This document shows, piece by piece, positions 1-11,984 of a DNA stretch of 64,000 nucleotides (position 1 is the stretch's first letter; every line of letters begins with the position of its first letter). Below the pieces are notes generated by a model that was not told where the DNA came from, did not search any database, and saw nothing but the letters and a program-made list of their open reading frames with translations. The stretch comes from Mesorhabditis belari (taxonomy: Eukaryota; Nematoda; Chromadorea; Rhabditida; Rhabditidae). The position numbers were made by a program, and so were the translations under genes. Location of the stretch: the NCBI GenBank assembly GCA_958450365.1, contig CAUEEP010000880.1, positions 496,001 to 560,000 on the forward strand. The letters run 5' to 3'.

Positions 1-374
1 TTGCAACACAACGCCCGCCCGCATTGTTCACTAAAGACTCTTCAAAAATTGAACGAGCTGCACATTGGAGTCCTCCCTCATGCCCCATATTCTCCTGATT
101 TGTCGCCTACAGATTTCCACTTTTTCAAGTTCCTCGATCACTTCTTATCGGAGATATGCTTTGCTACTCAAGGGGAGGTCGAAAATGGCATCAAAGAGTT
201 TATCGATTCAATGGGGTCCGCGTTCTACACTTTAGGAATGTACAAGTTAGCCAAACGTTGGCAATCATGTATAGATTCTACTGGTTTTTACTTTGATTAA
301 ATTGCTTTTGAAATAAAAATTTTATGAACGTTGGAACTTTAGTGAAAAAATACGACATTAATTTTTTCCGTACC
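1..374 (+). pseudogene. mariner transposase, 3' part, cut by window edge
   Basis: The open frame at 1-300 shows the C-terminal third of a D34D mariner transposase: HNARPH carries the second catalytic Asp and YSPDLSPTDFHFF the third. Downstream, ACGACATTAATTTTTTCCG up to a TA at about 375 looks like the right terminal inverted repeat. The 5' part is outside the window, so intactness is unknown. It lies just upstream of, or in an early intron of, the EGAS-like gene. Confidence 0.85.
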
Positions 375-472
375 TAATACTTAAAGAGAATTTTAGATGA
401 ATATTGAAAAATGCAAGAGCCGGCTCTTCTATTAGAATGTTTACGGGAATTCAAAGTTACAACCAAATTTAG

Positions 473-3400
473 GCGTTGGTGGTTCAACGTGCAACGTGTG
501 TGACACAAATCCGTTCTCGTGGACGGTACTCGACCTAACCAGTCTTAACTCAAACTGCAAAATGCAATGCTATAACTCGGCGTCAAAGCAGAACAATACG
601 TACGATGGGTGGGTGGTAAAAAAACCGATTTCATGATTGGGTTTTCCCTGGCTCCTGTCAAGTTCTCCATTTTCAGTTGGAATCAAACCTGTGGTTGCTC
701 ATCAAGCAGCGTTTGTGGATCCAGTGGAAAAGTGGCTAACTGCTATAAATATAAGGATAACAGTGAGCAAAACCCATAGAAAGCAGTCAAATTTGGCAAT
801 TTAGTCGATCCATTCGTTTGCAATTCAACAATTTGTGCAAACGGGGGTTATTGTGTGGAGGAATCGGGTACAGGCTATTCGTGCACTTGTCCGAGAGAGT
901 TCGCCGACGGAGCACAGTGCAAAACTCGTTAGTTTTGGGGAAACTAACAATTCGATATTCCAAATCTTCTAAATCTGACATTCAGAACCCAAAAACTTTT
1001 GATTTCAAGCAATTTATTTTCAGCAAAGGGTCCCTGTTCATCAACTCCTTGTCAGCACAGTGGTCAATGTTTGAATGCGACCCAGGGATGGGATTACACA
1101 TGCAATTGTACAGCCAGCTATACTGGAACCAATTGTGAAAGTAAGCTGATGAAAGCTGATGTTTGACTATAAACAAGTAGAAGGATCTAATAAAAGCAAA
1201 AAGCTGAAAGATCTTGTACAAATTGAACTAATAAAAAACTCGCTCTTTGGCTGAAACTCTTTGATCTGACTTTAAGAGTTTAAGACTTTAAGATTTTAAG
1301 ATCTAAAACATCTCAGCCAAAACACCAAACATCTACAATTTTGAGAGTAATTTAAGCCAAAATCCCTTGCGTTCCGAATCCGTGTAAATATGGAGGGATG
1401 TGCACGAATTCGGACGATTTGAACAGCTTCACTTGCACGTGCTTGAGTCTATATTATGGAACGACATGTACTAGTGAGTTTTTTTGGGTAATACGTAAAA
1501 GCTTTGCCAAAGTTATAGCTGGTTTGGAAATCGGTATGAATACCGAATTGAAGAAACATGATTTCAGAACTAAACTAGCCTTTTAGACCTCGATCTTTGT
1601 TACACAAATCCTTGCCAGAACGGGAATTGCTCGACAAATCAGAACTTTTTCAACTCCACCTGGTCGTGCGATTGTAATCTGGGATGGACGGGGGTTAAGT
1701 GTGGGACTAGTGAGTTGAAAATCTAAGCGAAAAACAACGAAAATCAAAATCTCTTTCTAGTGATCGATTATTGCGAGAGTACACCATGTTTCTACCAAGG
1801 GACTTGCGTGAATGTGAGATTTCCGTAGCCTTACAGGGTGCGCCATAATTATGGTAACGAAAAAGTAAATGCGGAAAACACAAATCTTTCTCAGTAAGAA
1901 CTTTTAGAAAACAATATTTATTAACTTTAACAAAAACATTATGTAAACAACGATTATTGCTCAAAATGATCACCATTAGCCGCAATACATTGGTTCAAAC
2001 GCTTTGAAAATTCATCGATAATCTTTTGAGCTGTGGTCGTTGAGCAAATCGTTCCAAGTCTTAGTTAGTGCCCGTTTCAAAGAGTCTACCGATGTGTAGG
2101 ACTTTGCACATGCCTTGCTCTCTGCTCTCTCGACCAAATGGAATAATCCAAAACGTTCAAATCTGGAGAAATTGAAGGCCATTCTCCCGGGCGCCGTGGG
2201 CTGTAATCCACTGTAATCCAACCAAGAAAGTTGTTGGCTATCTAGTCGTGTGTTTCGACGAACCGAAGTTGCTCCTATGCCAATAGCGGTGGCGATTTTC
2301 CGAGTCGAGTTCTTTGTGGTGGTTGCATTCCTCTTGAGTCTTGTGAAGATCTTTTTTCGATTTGTCAAAGTGTTGGCTGTAGATGAGCGTCCCCTTCTTT
2401 TGCGGTCTTCATTCTTTCCCATTTCGTTGAAGCGTTTTATAACTCGGAAAACAGTCTCTTTCTTTTCTTGCAAAAGTTGCAAAATTTCAGCAATTTGTTT
2501 GCCTTGCTGATGCAAACGAATGATAGCTGGGCGTAGATCCTTTTTGGATTTCATACCTGAAAAATAGTTGTAGAGTTAAATATTAGAAAAATAGAAATAT
2601 AGAAAAATATATTCAATATAGAAAAAAAAGACAAAGACGTGAAAAAAGTGAAAAAAATGAGATAATTCGGGCGCGTTACCATAATTTTGGCTCACCCTGT
2701 AAACTACACAAAACAACTCATTCAGTGGTAGCTTATTCACTGATAGCTTGCCATTTTTAGAATCGTCCACCAGATGCATCACGTCCTCTCTACAATTGCA
2801 CATGTCAAGCGGGCACTCTCGGAGACAATTGTGAGACGAGTGAGTTCACTCGTTCTAACCGAACTAGAGTTTGCGAGAAAGGCTTGGTTTGGCTCATTGT
2901 GTACTATTGTAAATCCTCTATTAGACTGGCACTTAAAAGGGGTATCGAAAAATAGAGCGACACCCCAAATCAACATATGAAAAATATTAGCATTACCTAG
3001 ATTTCAAAAATTTCAATTGAACGACTTAATATCTTTTGTTTCCGACTTTCTTGATTCTGCTTTTTTTATTTTTTTTTGCTAACAACTTAACATGTTTCTT
3101 TCAAACTTTATGCTACATTTATTAGTATTTTCTTTTTAGGTGATGGGAACATCAATCGAAGAAATGGTCAATAAACAATCACTCGAGCAATCGTTAGATG
3201 AAATAAGCGAGGATTTTACCAAATTTTGTCATTATCAGGATTATGAACAAGAGCTTTGGTAACAATGGAAGTGAAGACGGAGGAGATAAAGGAGCGAGAG
3301 AAACAACCGAACGAGGAAACGATGCAAATCAACGATGCCAAGTGCCAGAGGAGCAAGCATGAAATTCAAGCTCAAAGTGATCAAATACGTGAAGCAGAAC

Positions 3401-6400
3401 TCAAACCAAGGGGCTGCCAAACATTTTGTAGATTCTTAATCAATTGTGTCACCGAAAAGTCAGAGATCATTAGAGGAGAAAACCCCAAATCAGCATCAAT
3501 GGAGCTCTACTTGGAATGGATTGTTGAGGCGTGGGAGAAGCTTTCGGAAGCGATGATTGTGGATTCATTAAAAAAAGCAAAATCACTACAATCGATGGAT
3601 CATAAGACCAGCTCGTTCATTTTTTTACCTATCCCGATCGGATATCAAAAGCTGAAGGATGCTCGAATGGATCAAAAAGTTTTGGTTCTTCTTGAAGAAC
3701 TAGATACCACCGAAAATGATGAATGCAACCTTGATTTTGATACACCATTAGAGTTTATTGATTAGATAGATACCTTCTCGTGTTCTTTTATTTTTGTCTA
3801 TTAATTTGTTAGCGTTTAAATAAAATTAGACGTTCATCTTTTGATGATCGAAATGGTCAAAAGAGGTTTATTTTGGCTTACTTTGGTAGATGGTTTGGAA
3901 CATTAGAGCGGCATTTAAAACGGGTATAGAAAACTAGAGTGGCACGACGGTCTAATAGAGGATTTACGGTAATTGACTAGCTTAAGTCATAGGGCACTAG
4001 GGCAGGGATGCTTTATACATGAGCAGATGGGCGATTTTCTGTCCTTTACTCCGTTGATCGATTTTCCGTGGATGTTGTTCACAATTCGACGTTTTTGTTC
4101 AAGGAGTTAGCTTCGGCTTTGAGCCATTCGACGTCTAGGAGCAGAAACAATCTTTTTTGAAGATATCGACGAATCACCCGATCGTTGCAACTGCAACTGT
4201 CCAATTTCTCTGATCGATTTCTTGTTTTGCAAGTGCGTGTCGTCTTTTTCGTAGTCTGTCAGCTGATTAGCTGAAGCCATTGTACCTAAAATCAATATTA
4301 TAACCATAACATAAGGCAACGGTAAGCATAAGAAGCAAGAAAAAACAATCTAAAATGACAAAAACTGTTTGAAAGCTAGATGCGGCCAAAGATTTGAAAT
4401 AGTTAAAATTTATTTGTCTTATTCTTAAACTTTTTTGAAAGTTAATCCTTATGGAGTGTTTTTAAGGGTTTTCGGCTACGCTCTTTCTAACAAAAAAGAA
4501 ATCTGAACGCTAGCTAAAATAGTTTTGATGAAATCGCAAAAAAGGGATGCGGCGCAAGACTTGACTTGTAGACCAGAAGGCCTAGAACGCACTGTAGCTG
4601 TAAACCAGAAGCCAGATATGAATCCGGATGGCCTAAGACTGTAAGCCAGGCCAGATCAAGTCTCAAAGAACAAAGCAGACTAGAAAATGATATCTTTTTA
4701 CTTATCAAACCGTTCGATATGAGTCCATTTCCATTTTAGACCCTGACGACTGCAAATATGTGACGGGAAAGGACGGAAAGCAGCACAGCACTTGCAATTT
4801 GACTGACTCGGCGGTCGGGTTTTCGATAAATTGAAGAAATTTTGCTTCAAAAAATTACTGTTTTTGTAATAAGCTATGAAAATTATAAATTTAACATGTA
4901 AATTGACGTTGTATGATGTTTTGTCCAAGTGCCAATCTTCAGGCAATTTGCATTGATGGCTTTAACTCTTTTGTGTGCGAGTGTGGACCCGATTACACTG
5001 CGGCCGATTGTAGCATTCGTGAGTTTTGCATACAAATCCTGTAACTGAGAATTTATACTTAAGATCAGTTCTAGAATTGTTAAAACTAAAGCTTCGATAT
5101 TCAACCAAAGGACTATTTAGCAATGATTGTGTGGAACGCGACAATTCTTATCTTTGGGCCGGATGTGGCTGTTAGTTCGGACATCATAAATGTAATTTTG
5201 AAGATTATACAAGAATTTTAACATTTATTTAGTTGTTAACTGACTTGTTGAGTAATCCGACGAATATCAAAGACATGGTGCCATTCATTCTCGGTTTGGA
5301 GACGGAAGAACAACGGTAAGTTTTGACTATTTCAGGATTTGGATCTGGAATTAGATCTATTAGGTTGTCCAGTTATGAATGCGCGCCTGCTCTTGAACAG
5401 CGTACCTTAGGGCTATACAATTTTATCAAACCCCATTCTCTATATGTTGTTCAAGATTTCTTATTTATTACAACTTTTCGTGTTTTTGACGTTAAACTAA
5501 TTCATTTTTGATTTAATTTCCGTGTTTAAATGACCGAGACGAAGTTTCGTCATCGTACCAGTCTTTGTTATGACTTCAAATTGGGCAAAAATGCCGTTGA
5601 ATCCCATCGAGATCTCTGCAAAGTATTTGGCGAAGATGCTATTTCGGTCGCCGATGGTTTCAACGATTTCGAGAAGGAAATGAATCTTTGGAAGACGAAG
5701 ACCACCAACGACGACCTCCTGCGATCGATAATGCACTACTGAAGCAGGCGATAGAAATGGATCCTCGACAAACGACGCATGAACTTGCAGAAATATTTAG
5801 AGTAAGCCCTCAAACCATTTCCGAGCATTTAAATCAATTGGGGAAAACAAGCCGACAAGGGAAATGGGTCCTCATCTTCTCAGCAATGCCAATAAAGCTA
5901 CTCGTGTCACTATGGCGGGGTATTCTTCTTCGTTTGGCAAAAAATACTGGGTTTTACGATGAAATCCTTACTTGCGATGAAAAATGGATTCAATATGATA
6001 ATTCTACACGAAAACGGCAAAGGCTAGAACCTGGTGTGGAGCCAATACCAACACCAAAACCCGACTTCCTTGACAAGAAAGTAATGCCTACTGTCTGGTG
6101 GAATTCCCAAGGCATTGGGTATTTTGAGCTGCTTAAACCTGGGCAAACAATCACGGGTGAAACGTATGCACAACAATTGGAACGAGTGAACAATGTATTG
6201 CTACAAAAAGGCCTTGATCCTTCAAACATAAAGTTCATTCAAGATAACGCCCGTCCACACGTTGCAAAGATTGTTCAGGAAAAACTCGAAGAGTTGGGCT
6301 GGGAAACTCTCCCGCATCCGCCATATTCTCCGGATATTTCTCCTTCGGATTACCATTTATTTCGCTCAATGCGAAGCCACTTGGCCGGAAACAAGTTCAA

Positions 6401-9400
6401 AGAAGTTCAAGAGGTCGAAAAATGGATAGCCGACTTCTTTGCCTCAAAACAAGCCAATTTTTACGCGGAGGGAATTCATTCTTTGCATGGAAGATGGCAA
6501 CAAATAATGTTAACAAATGGTGAATATATTGTTGATTGAGCTGTTAAACTGTTGGTTTTAAAATAAAGAGTTGTTATCTTAAAAACGCGCATTTATAACT
6601 GGACAACCTAATAGAATTAGAATTAGATCTAGATCTAGATCTAGAATTAGAATTAGATCTAGATCTAGAATTAGAATTAGATCTAGATCTGGGATTAGAA
6701 TTAGATCTAGAATTAGAATTAGAACTGGAGCGCACACAATCATTTCATAAAATAATCTTATCCTGTTTAAACGTTTAAACGAAGCTTTTCGGTAGCTTTT
6801 CACCAGGTCGCCTTCTAGAAAATAGAGTCTAATTTCTAGATTTTTCTCTATTTTCCTATAGTTTCCTATATTTTTCTATACTTTTGATTCAATGCAATTC
6901 TCCCAATCAGTTGAATTTCTCATCAAATGATCATTAGCAAGCGAAACAGCCAAAATCTAAAGAAAAGATTAGTTTTCTAAATTACCCACCATTTAGAAAA
7001 CTCATTGCTCACTAGGAAAGACTCTAAGCAGGAAAAGAAATAGGCGGCTTGTCGAGTGATTCCAAACCATGAGGTTTCCTAGATAAGATTGAGATTGAGT
7101 GAGAATTTTGCTAAATAAGATTGAGATGATCTCATTTAGCACAAATAAAGCTCAAGATTTTACTTCTTTTCAGCATGAGCATGAGCTGGGACTATTCCGA
7201 TATGTTTTCATGGGCATCTTACGAAGAGAAAACCCTGCAATTAGAGTAAAAAGCTATAAGAAAAGCTAAAGGAAACCGCTGACTTTAGACGAGATCTCTA
7301 CAAATGGAATGATGTGACACTAGGCAATTGCTTCACATTCAATCATCGAAACAACACCGATGCTCAATATTTGGGAAGAATGACCGGCATTATGGGAGGT
7401 AAGTGAGGAAAATGGCTTATAAACGAAAAAGTTTAGGCTTTCTGGCGTCATTGAAAATCAATAGTAACGAGTATTGCCCTTGGGTGGATACAATGGGAAT
7501 ACAGGTACGGTAATTTGAGGCAAAATTCAGAAAGCTTGCTCATTGAGTCGGAGACTTTACTTCAGGTTTTTGTGCATCCAGCTGAAGAGGATATCTTCTC
7601 CGAATCAGTGAGCACGATGTGTCAACCGGGTGGCCAAACGGATATTTATCCATTTATGGTCATTTTTTTCTTCATTTTTAACATGAAATCGGCTTTTGTC
7701 AGACAGCTTACACGCGTTTGGGCGGTCAATATGGAACTTGTATCAAGGAGGCGAGCCAAGTGAAGCAATACTTCTACACTGGCGCCTATGCGACCGATGT
7801 GAGTATTTGAAAAGAAACTGCAGTTGATTAGGGTATTGCTTAAGTTATTCAGGGCATACTGTTTGCATTTAGCATCCTAACATATATGCAAATGGCGTAC
7901 AAGAGTTAGGCTAATAGGTTTAGCTCATTGTCAGCACAAACTGTCCCCAACTTTTGACTCAACCAACCGAAAACAGGATCAGATTCGGTCACTTACAAGG
8001 GAGACTTGAGGACAAATAGTTGATAAGTTTAGTAGTCTAGCAGACTATCCATTAGACCCCCGAAGGAATTGTTAGCGAAGTGTGTCACGGCCTCATAAAG
8101 AGGAAATTCAAGGTGATTTTCTATGCCAAATATCTCGCGTTTGCAAAGCGTTCTGCAAAAACTAAAAACAGATTCGGGATCCTCATGGCCGACTGTATAA
8201 GATGAACTTGTTTTTAAGTCAAAAAGCCAGTTTTACTCCATGGCTTTCTATTGTTAGACTAATCCGACTCAAGGTGATTTTCTATGCCAAATAAGGAGCT
8301 ATTTGGCATAGAAAATCATCGATATGGATATGCGCTGATTAGCTTTAATCGATTTTAGGGATGTCTTCAATCTTGCTATCAACAAGCCTGTGAAAACATT
8401 TGTGGTTGTATGGATCCCCGATATCCGATGTCACAAACTGCGAGCGCTTGTGGACTCACGCAAAGTCGGTCTTCGTTTGAGCTTAGATCCTTTAATGGTC
8501 AAGCCAAAACACACAACTTGAATAGTTTTTGGAGTAGCGAGAGGGTACAATAATTTAAAGATCTTTCAAAGATCTAAGCCAAAACTCACAACTGATTGTG
8601 AGTTGTGAGGAAATTCAGGAAATTGTGTCGATGAAGTGACAACGAATCTCGGCGATCCGTCAAGCTGGGATAATTGCACTTGCCCGAATGCTTGTTCGGA
8701 AAGAGAATACGATGTTTCCTGGTCAAGAACGATTTTCAATCAAAGGGTTAGGGAAAAATAGAGGTGAACTTGATTCAATTTAGCAAATCCAATGCAATCA
8801 AACCGGCATCGCGACTAACAATTGCACGGCCGATTGGGAGGTGATTTTTGCAGGATTTTAGCTATTATCCCTAGGATTTTAGTAAAAAACATTCGATTGC
8901 TTGATTATAGAAGCCTTTAAAAGATCGAATTTCTAGTTTTGAATGCTAACTTTCAGGACACGGTCCGAGTTTCCATCATAATGAAAGACTTTTCGTTTCA
9001 GCTTTTTGCCGAGACGCCTGCTGAATCGGTAAGGTGTTAAATTGCATACTTATGCAGTAAACTTTAATCTTATCTAGTATGATTGAACAGAAGTATTCCG
9101 TTCAAGATTGTTGACCCGGAATTTCAGCCCAGGTCAATTGCTTTAGCTTAGGCTTTGGCTTTGACTTTGGCTTTGGCTTTGGCTTTGGCTTTGGCTTATG
9201 CTTAGGCTTTGACTTTGGCTTAATTTTTCAGATTAGTCAAAACCAGGCCAAACCCCTGACTTTACCCTTGCCTGGCATGGCTTGGCTGTACTTTTTATAT
9301 TTTACTTTCGATCTACAATCGACTCTAATTATAAGTCAAGTTCATTGCAAGATTTCATTGATCAAGATCACCATCAATCAAGAGCAAATTAATCAAACTT

Positions 9401-9550
9401 CATCAAACTTTTCAGCTGAATTCCTTCATCGGCAATCTCGGCGGTTTATTGGGTGTGTTGATGGGCGTCTCGATGATCACTTTCATCGAAGTCGGCTTTC
9501 TTTTCATCGCACTGTTTGCCGTTCTCTGTTCTAGGAGCGAACCGAAATGA
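473..9550 (+). CDS. EGAS-like ion channel: EGF-like repeats plus DEG/ENaC (ASIC) channel domain, 5' end missing
   Basis: Spliced by eye into 22 exons: 473-608, 677-762, 805-927, 1024-1140, 1357-1473, 1587-1709, 1761-1813, 2761-2839, 4740-4813, 4943-5018, 5121-5191, 5233-5315, 7174-7245, 7289-7398, 7437-7504, 7566-7658, 7703-7798, 8359-8464, 8619-8746, 8784-8840, 8957-9028, 9416-9550. They join in frame without a stop and give about 690 residues. The first half is a chain of six-cysteine EGF-like modules (e.g. CANGGYCVEE then CTCPREFADGAQC). The second half is a degenerin/ENaC ectodomain: LGNCFTFNH at 7.33 kb, CLQSCYQQACENICGC at 8.36 kb, CTCPNACSEREYDVSWS at 8.7 kb. The last exon holds the pore/TM2 signature GGLLGVLMGVSM followed by a hydrophobic helix. 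EGF modules joined to an ASIC domain is the architecture of nematode EGAS proteins, predicted cation channels of the cell surface. TM1 should lie upstream of the window. The acceptor before 1357 (TTTAAG) is weak. AATAAA follows at about 9570. Confidence 0.9.
1834..2699 (-). mobile_element. maT/Tc1-like transposon, internally deleted, in an EGAS intron
   Basis: Ends CAGGGTGCGCCATAATTATG and its near-complement are flanked by TA at 1832-1833 and 2700-2701, the IS630/Tc1/mariner target duplication. The minus-strand frame 2012-2554 starts with a helix-turn-helix region (KRFNEMGKNEDRKRRGR) and ends with the family tail (SLKRALTKTWNDL); the catalytic centre is deleted or shifted out of frame. The element lies wholly inside intron 1814-2760, so splicing could remove it. 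Non-autonomous. Confidence 0.85.
2910..3966 (+). mobile_element. pogo/Tigger-like element with inverted ends
   Basis: TAAATCCTCTATTAGA at 2910-2925 is mirrored by TCTAATAGAGGATTTA at 3951-3966. A second pair of about 45 bases (GGCACTTAAAAGGGGTAT and GGCATTTAAAACGGGTAT) repeats in the same orientation near both ends. An internal frame at 3256-3765 contains LEWIVEAWEKLSEAMIVDSL, which resembles the C-terminal region of pogo/Tigger transposases. No N-terminal DNA-binding or DDE part is visible, so this is a deletion derivative. It lies inside the EGAS intron 2840-4739. Confidence 0.5.
4030..4280 (-). pseudogene. Tc1/Tc3-like transposase N-terminal fragment
   Basis: The minus strand reads LTDYEKDD..., SIREIG, then APRRRMAQS and, in a neighbouring frame, RIVNNIHGKSING. 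This is the paired-type HTH arrangement of Tc3-like transposases, and it matches the better preserved copy at 18.4-18.8 kb (RRHIVNKIHGKTINE). No catalytic region remains. It lies inside the EGAS intron 2840-4739. Confidence 0.6.
5363..6608 (+). mobile_element. mariner element with matching ends, inserted in an EGAS intron
   Basis: Terminal repeats GGTTGTCCAGTTATGAATGC and GCATTTATAACTGGACAACC are flanked by TA at 5361-5362 and 6609-6610. The insertion split an AGATCT-rich repeat in intron 5316-7173 of the EGAS-like gene. At 1,246 bases it is close to full mariner length, with the transposase on the + strand. The close match of the two ends suggests a fairly recent insertion. Confidence 0.9.
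5530..6539 (+). pseudogene. mariner D34D transposase with frameshifts
   Basis: The N-terminal helix-turn-helix part (CYDFKLGKNAVESHRDLCKVF) is in one frame at 5530-5742. The rest, 283 codons, is in another frame at 5688-6539, so there is a frameshift near 5690. A second short out-of-frame stretch lies near 5875-5930, where the usual family sequence appears only in another frame before the original frame resumes. The three catalytic Asp residues are present: LTCDEKW, IQDNARPH and SPSDYH, with 34 residues between the second and third. As written it cannot make a full transposase. Confidence 0.85.
6611..6730. repeat. AGATCT/GAATTA simple repeat
   Basis: Alternating GAATTAGAATTAGATCTAGATCT units fill most of this stretch, with a short start at 5335-5360 on the other side of the mariner. 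It is intronic in the EGAS-like gene. Confidence 0.9.
8275..8318. repeat. perfect 19-bp inverted repeat with 6-base loop
   Basis: TGATTTTCTATGCCAAATA at 8275-8293 is exactly complementary to 8300-8318. The left arm also occurs once more at about 8114-8132 without its partner. It lies in the 560-base intron 7799-8358 of the EGAS-like gene. It may be a miniature fold-back element or an intronic hairpin. Confidence 0.85.
9148..9232. repeat. GGCTTT hexanucleotide repeat
   Basis: About a dozen imperfect copies of a GGCTTT/GGCTTA hexamer lie in the last intron of the EGAS-like gene. No coding signal. Confidence 0.85.
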
Positions 9551-11060
9551 AGCTTGAGAAAATTTAATAAATAAAAAATTGTTCTTCGAGTCAAAATTCT
9601 TTATTTACTCAAGATCAACAATGAAAAATTCTTGTTTACGTCGGAGAATTTGAATGTATCAAGACCATGATCTTGTTTTTCGTCTTTTTATTCACTCTTT
9701 GCAATAGAAGCAACGTGTTTATGCTGAATTTGAAGTTGATTTGGATACCACTGTTTGTTTGCATTGAAGAATTCAGACTTATAGCTCGAATTCTTAGGTT
9801 TAAGAGTCAAGAACTTAATCAGAAATGATCTTTGATCTATCTAGATGATTTCTTTCAATCACATAAAAATTGTGTTTGCAAAAAGTTATTTGGCTGGCCA
9901 TTTTCAAGTGAACGTTCAATGGAACCCAATTGAATCGGCACAAAAGCTAGCACTTTCATTTTTACTCAAATGAAGGAATAGAAAACTGTGAATCTGTCGG
10001 AGAAAGACATTCAGAATCTAAAACTATATTGCCAGAAATAGAACAAGACTAGAAGACTTGAATGCAATGATGTCAATGGGAAATTGATGTGAGTCAAGTA
10101 GAGAAGACTATAAAAAAGTTAATTATTAATTTTATTTCGAAACTTTTAAACTAGCCAACGAACTGCGCCAAAGTTAGCAAAGTTTGCTGTAATTTTTTGA
10201 GATTTTTTGAGATTTTAGCCCGATTTTGCCTCTTCAAGATGTTCTCCTGAAATTCCTGAATAACCTTAATAAATTATGGCTCAGCTTCCTAATAATTCTC
10301 TTATTTGTGGAAGCAAACCAAAATCGAGTCCATCTGCTGATCCAATCGCACTTATTGCCCAGTTTTTTTTTTATGGAAGACACTTTGAAATGAAGAACCA
10401 TGTCTCCAAATCTGTGTCTAGTGTTCAAACCCTTTTCTGTGAGCTTTTCAATAAACTTTTTAAACATATGTAACTTTTTCAAAATACTATAACTGTTGAT
10501 TACCTTTTCTGATATCTCAAATGTATCAATTTGATAATATTATAACAATTTTTCAAAGAAAACTCATTTATTCACTTTTTACGCAAGTTTTCTTGTTAGT
10601 CCTGTTGAATTTTTGTCTTGTGATTGATCCAGAGCGTATGAAAAAGATAAAAAACAAAAAGAATCCTACAATATCCACACCAATTATGCCAATTTCCCTT
10701 TTCTCGAAATACTTAGCACGTAATCATGCAAAATTGTCTCCCCAACCTTTCCCACACTGATTAAAATTCACATTTTCTTCTTCCTCTTCAAAATTGACTC
10801 TTGTTTTTGCAGGAAAAACATATTTTCTCCATTATAGTTCTTTAATTGTTAGTAAAATAATTGGGCTTTGGCCGTTTGATTGAATTTCTAGGCCCAACTC
10901 TCAGGAAAATTGCTTTCAAATGGGTTTTGTTCCTTTTCGATCAAATAATCCCTTTTTCCCCGAGATTTGCCCTGAATTTTCTATCTAATAGAGGAAAAAC
11001 CTTTCAACTTAGTTACGAATTTTCAAAAGTTTTCTAGAAAGTGGCGAAATTTAAGCAATA
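9551..11060. other. intergenic stretch, no supported gene
   Basis: Downstream of the EGAS polyadenylation signal the sequence is AT-rich with only short unrelated open frames (for example 10234-10482 - and 10521-10760 +), none showing a recognisable motif or convincing exon borders. No repeat ends were recognised. Confidence 0.6.
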
Positions 11061-11082
11061 CTATGCGTGAACGATCTTTTCT

Positions 11083-11196
11083 ATGGACAAGCATACGGTA
11101 AACAATTTCACTTCTTCATTGATCGACTGGACGAATCCGTTTATTCTATCGACGAGCTCTCCGGAGTTCATTTTCGATGTCCTCTTCATGGCTATT
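11083..11196 (+). CDS. probable first exon of the serpentine chemoreceptor gene
   Basis: This 38-codon frame starts at ATG, carries an N-glycosylation motif (NFT) and ends with a hydrophobic run (EFIFDVLFMAI) at a GTGAGT donor in phase 0. The orphan second exon at 32285 begins in phase 0 with FGSVGVFFGVSG, and the two together make one uninterrupted TM1. No other first exon is visible in the 200 bases before 32285. If the exons are joined, the intron is about 21 kb. It could also be a stranded relic of a duplicated receptor. The splice is inference. Confidence 0.55.
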
Positions 11197-11395
11197 GTGA
11201 GTCATTCATTTTTTCTTTTCTTTGTTCATTTACGAATTCTGATCGAATCTATTCTGATTGGCCAGTAATTTATTTTTTGACGAAACTTTTGAAACATCCA
11301 ATTTGAACAGTTATAAACTAGGACAAAACGTTGAAATCAACTTCAAAATCTTTTTCTTTCTTCCCTAATTTGACCTAGTTTATTGCTTAGCTACT

Positions 11396-11800
11396 AGGTT
11401 GATGCAAAAGAAATTTCGCTTTTTTACAATCATTTTTATGTTATTTTGCAGAAAAATAATTGGTTTTTCTAATGAAACAAACCGTAGTTCAATTGGTGCA
11501 TTTGTTGATTTTAAACGGAAGTACGAAAAGGAACGAAAAGACTTTCTGGACAGCCTAATAACTTTACCCAGAGCCCAAAAAAAGTTAAAAATTGTTTTGT
11601 TTTGGATGAAGGGGCGAAACATTTATATTCTTGTCGCTTATCAGCTCTGGTCGGTCTTTTTAAATTTTTTTGCCACTGTTATTTTTGATAATACAGATGG
11701 CATACAAAAAAAGCCATCTTCTTTACGGCTTATCGGCCTTGCCCGGGATTTTATTTTTGTGTCACATAAAATGTGTTTTTAATTTCGAAATTCAAAAAAT
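11396..11800. mobile_element. mariner-derived relic related to the 56.5 kb element
   Basis: The left end TAGGTTGATGCAAAAG is shared with the element at 56470-56991. The inner stretch matches it too (GCAGAAAAATAATTGG, then CAATTGGTGCATTTGTT). The right end is not recognisable. The 127-codon + strand frame here is probably fortuitous. Confidence 0.55.
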
Positions 11801-11984
11801 TAGCTAACAAGGGAATGATCTCTCAATTTCTGCAATGTTTTTCAGTTTTTCAGTCGAGTCTGGCGTCTGGCTGTATCATCGAAAAACATCGAAAAACATA
11901 TTTCGATTGTTTTATTGAAATCAATCAATAATTAGAATGCTTTATTCAAATATTCCGGATAGGTGTACAATTCTAAATAATCTA

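Noticed and set aside
9605..10760. Small frames at 10234-10482, 10276-10473 and 10521-10760
   Set aside because: Overlapping frames on both strands in AT-rich DNA without motifs, splice borders or copies.
11399..11782. 127-codon + strand frame as a gene
   Set aside because: Inside a mariner-derived relic also present at 56.5 kb, where the frame is broken.
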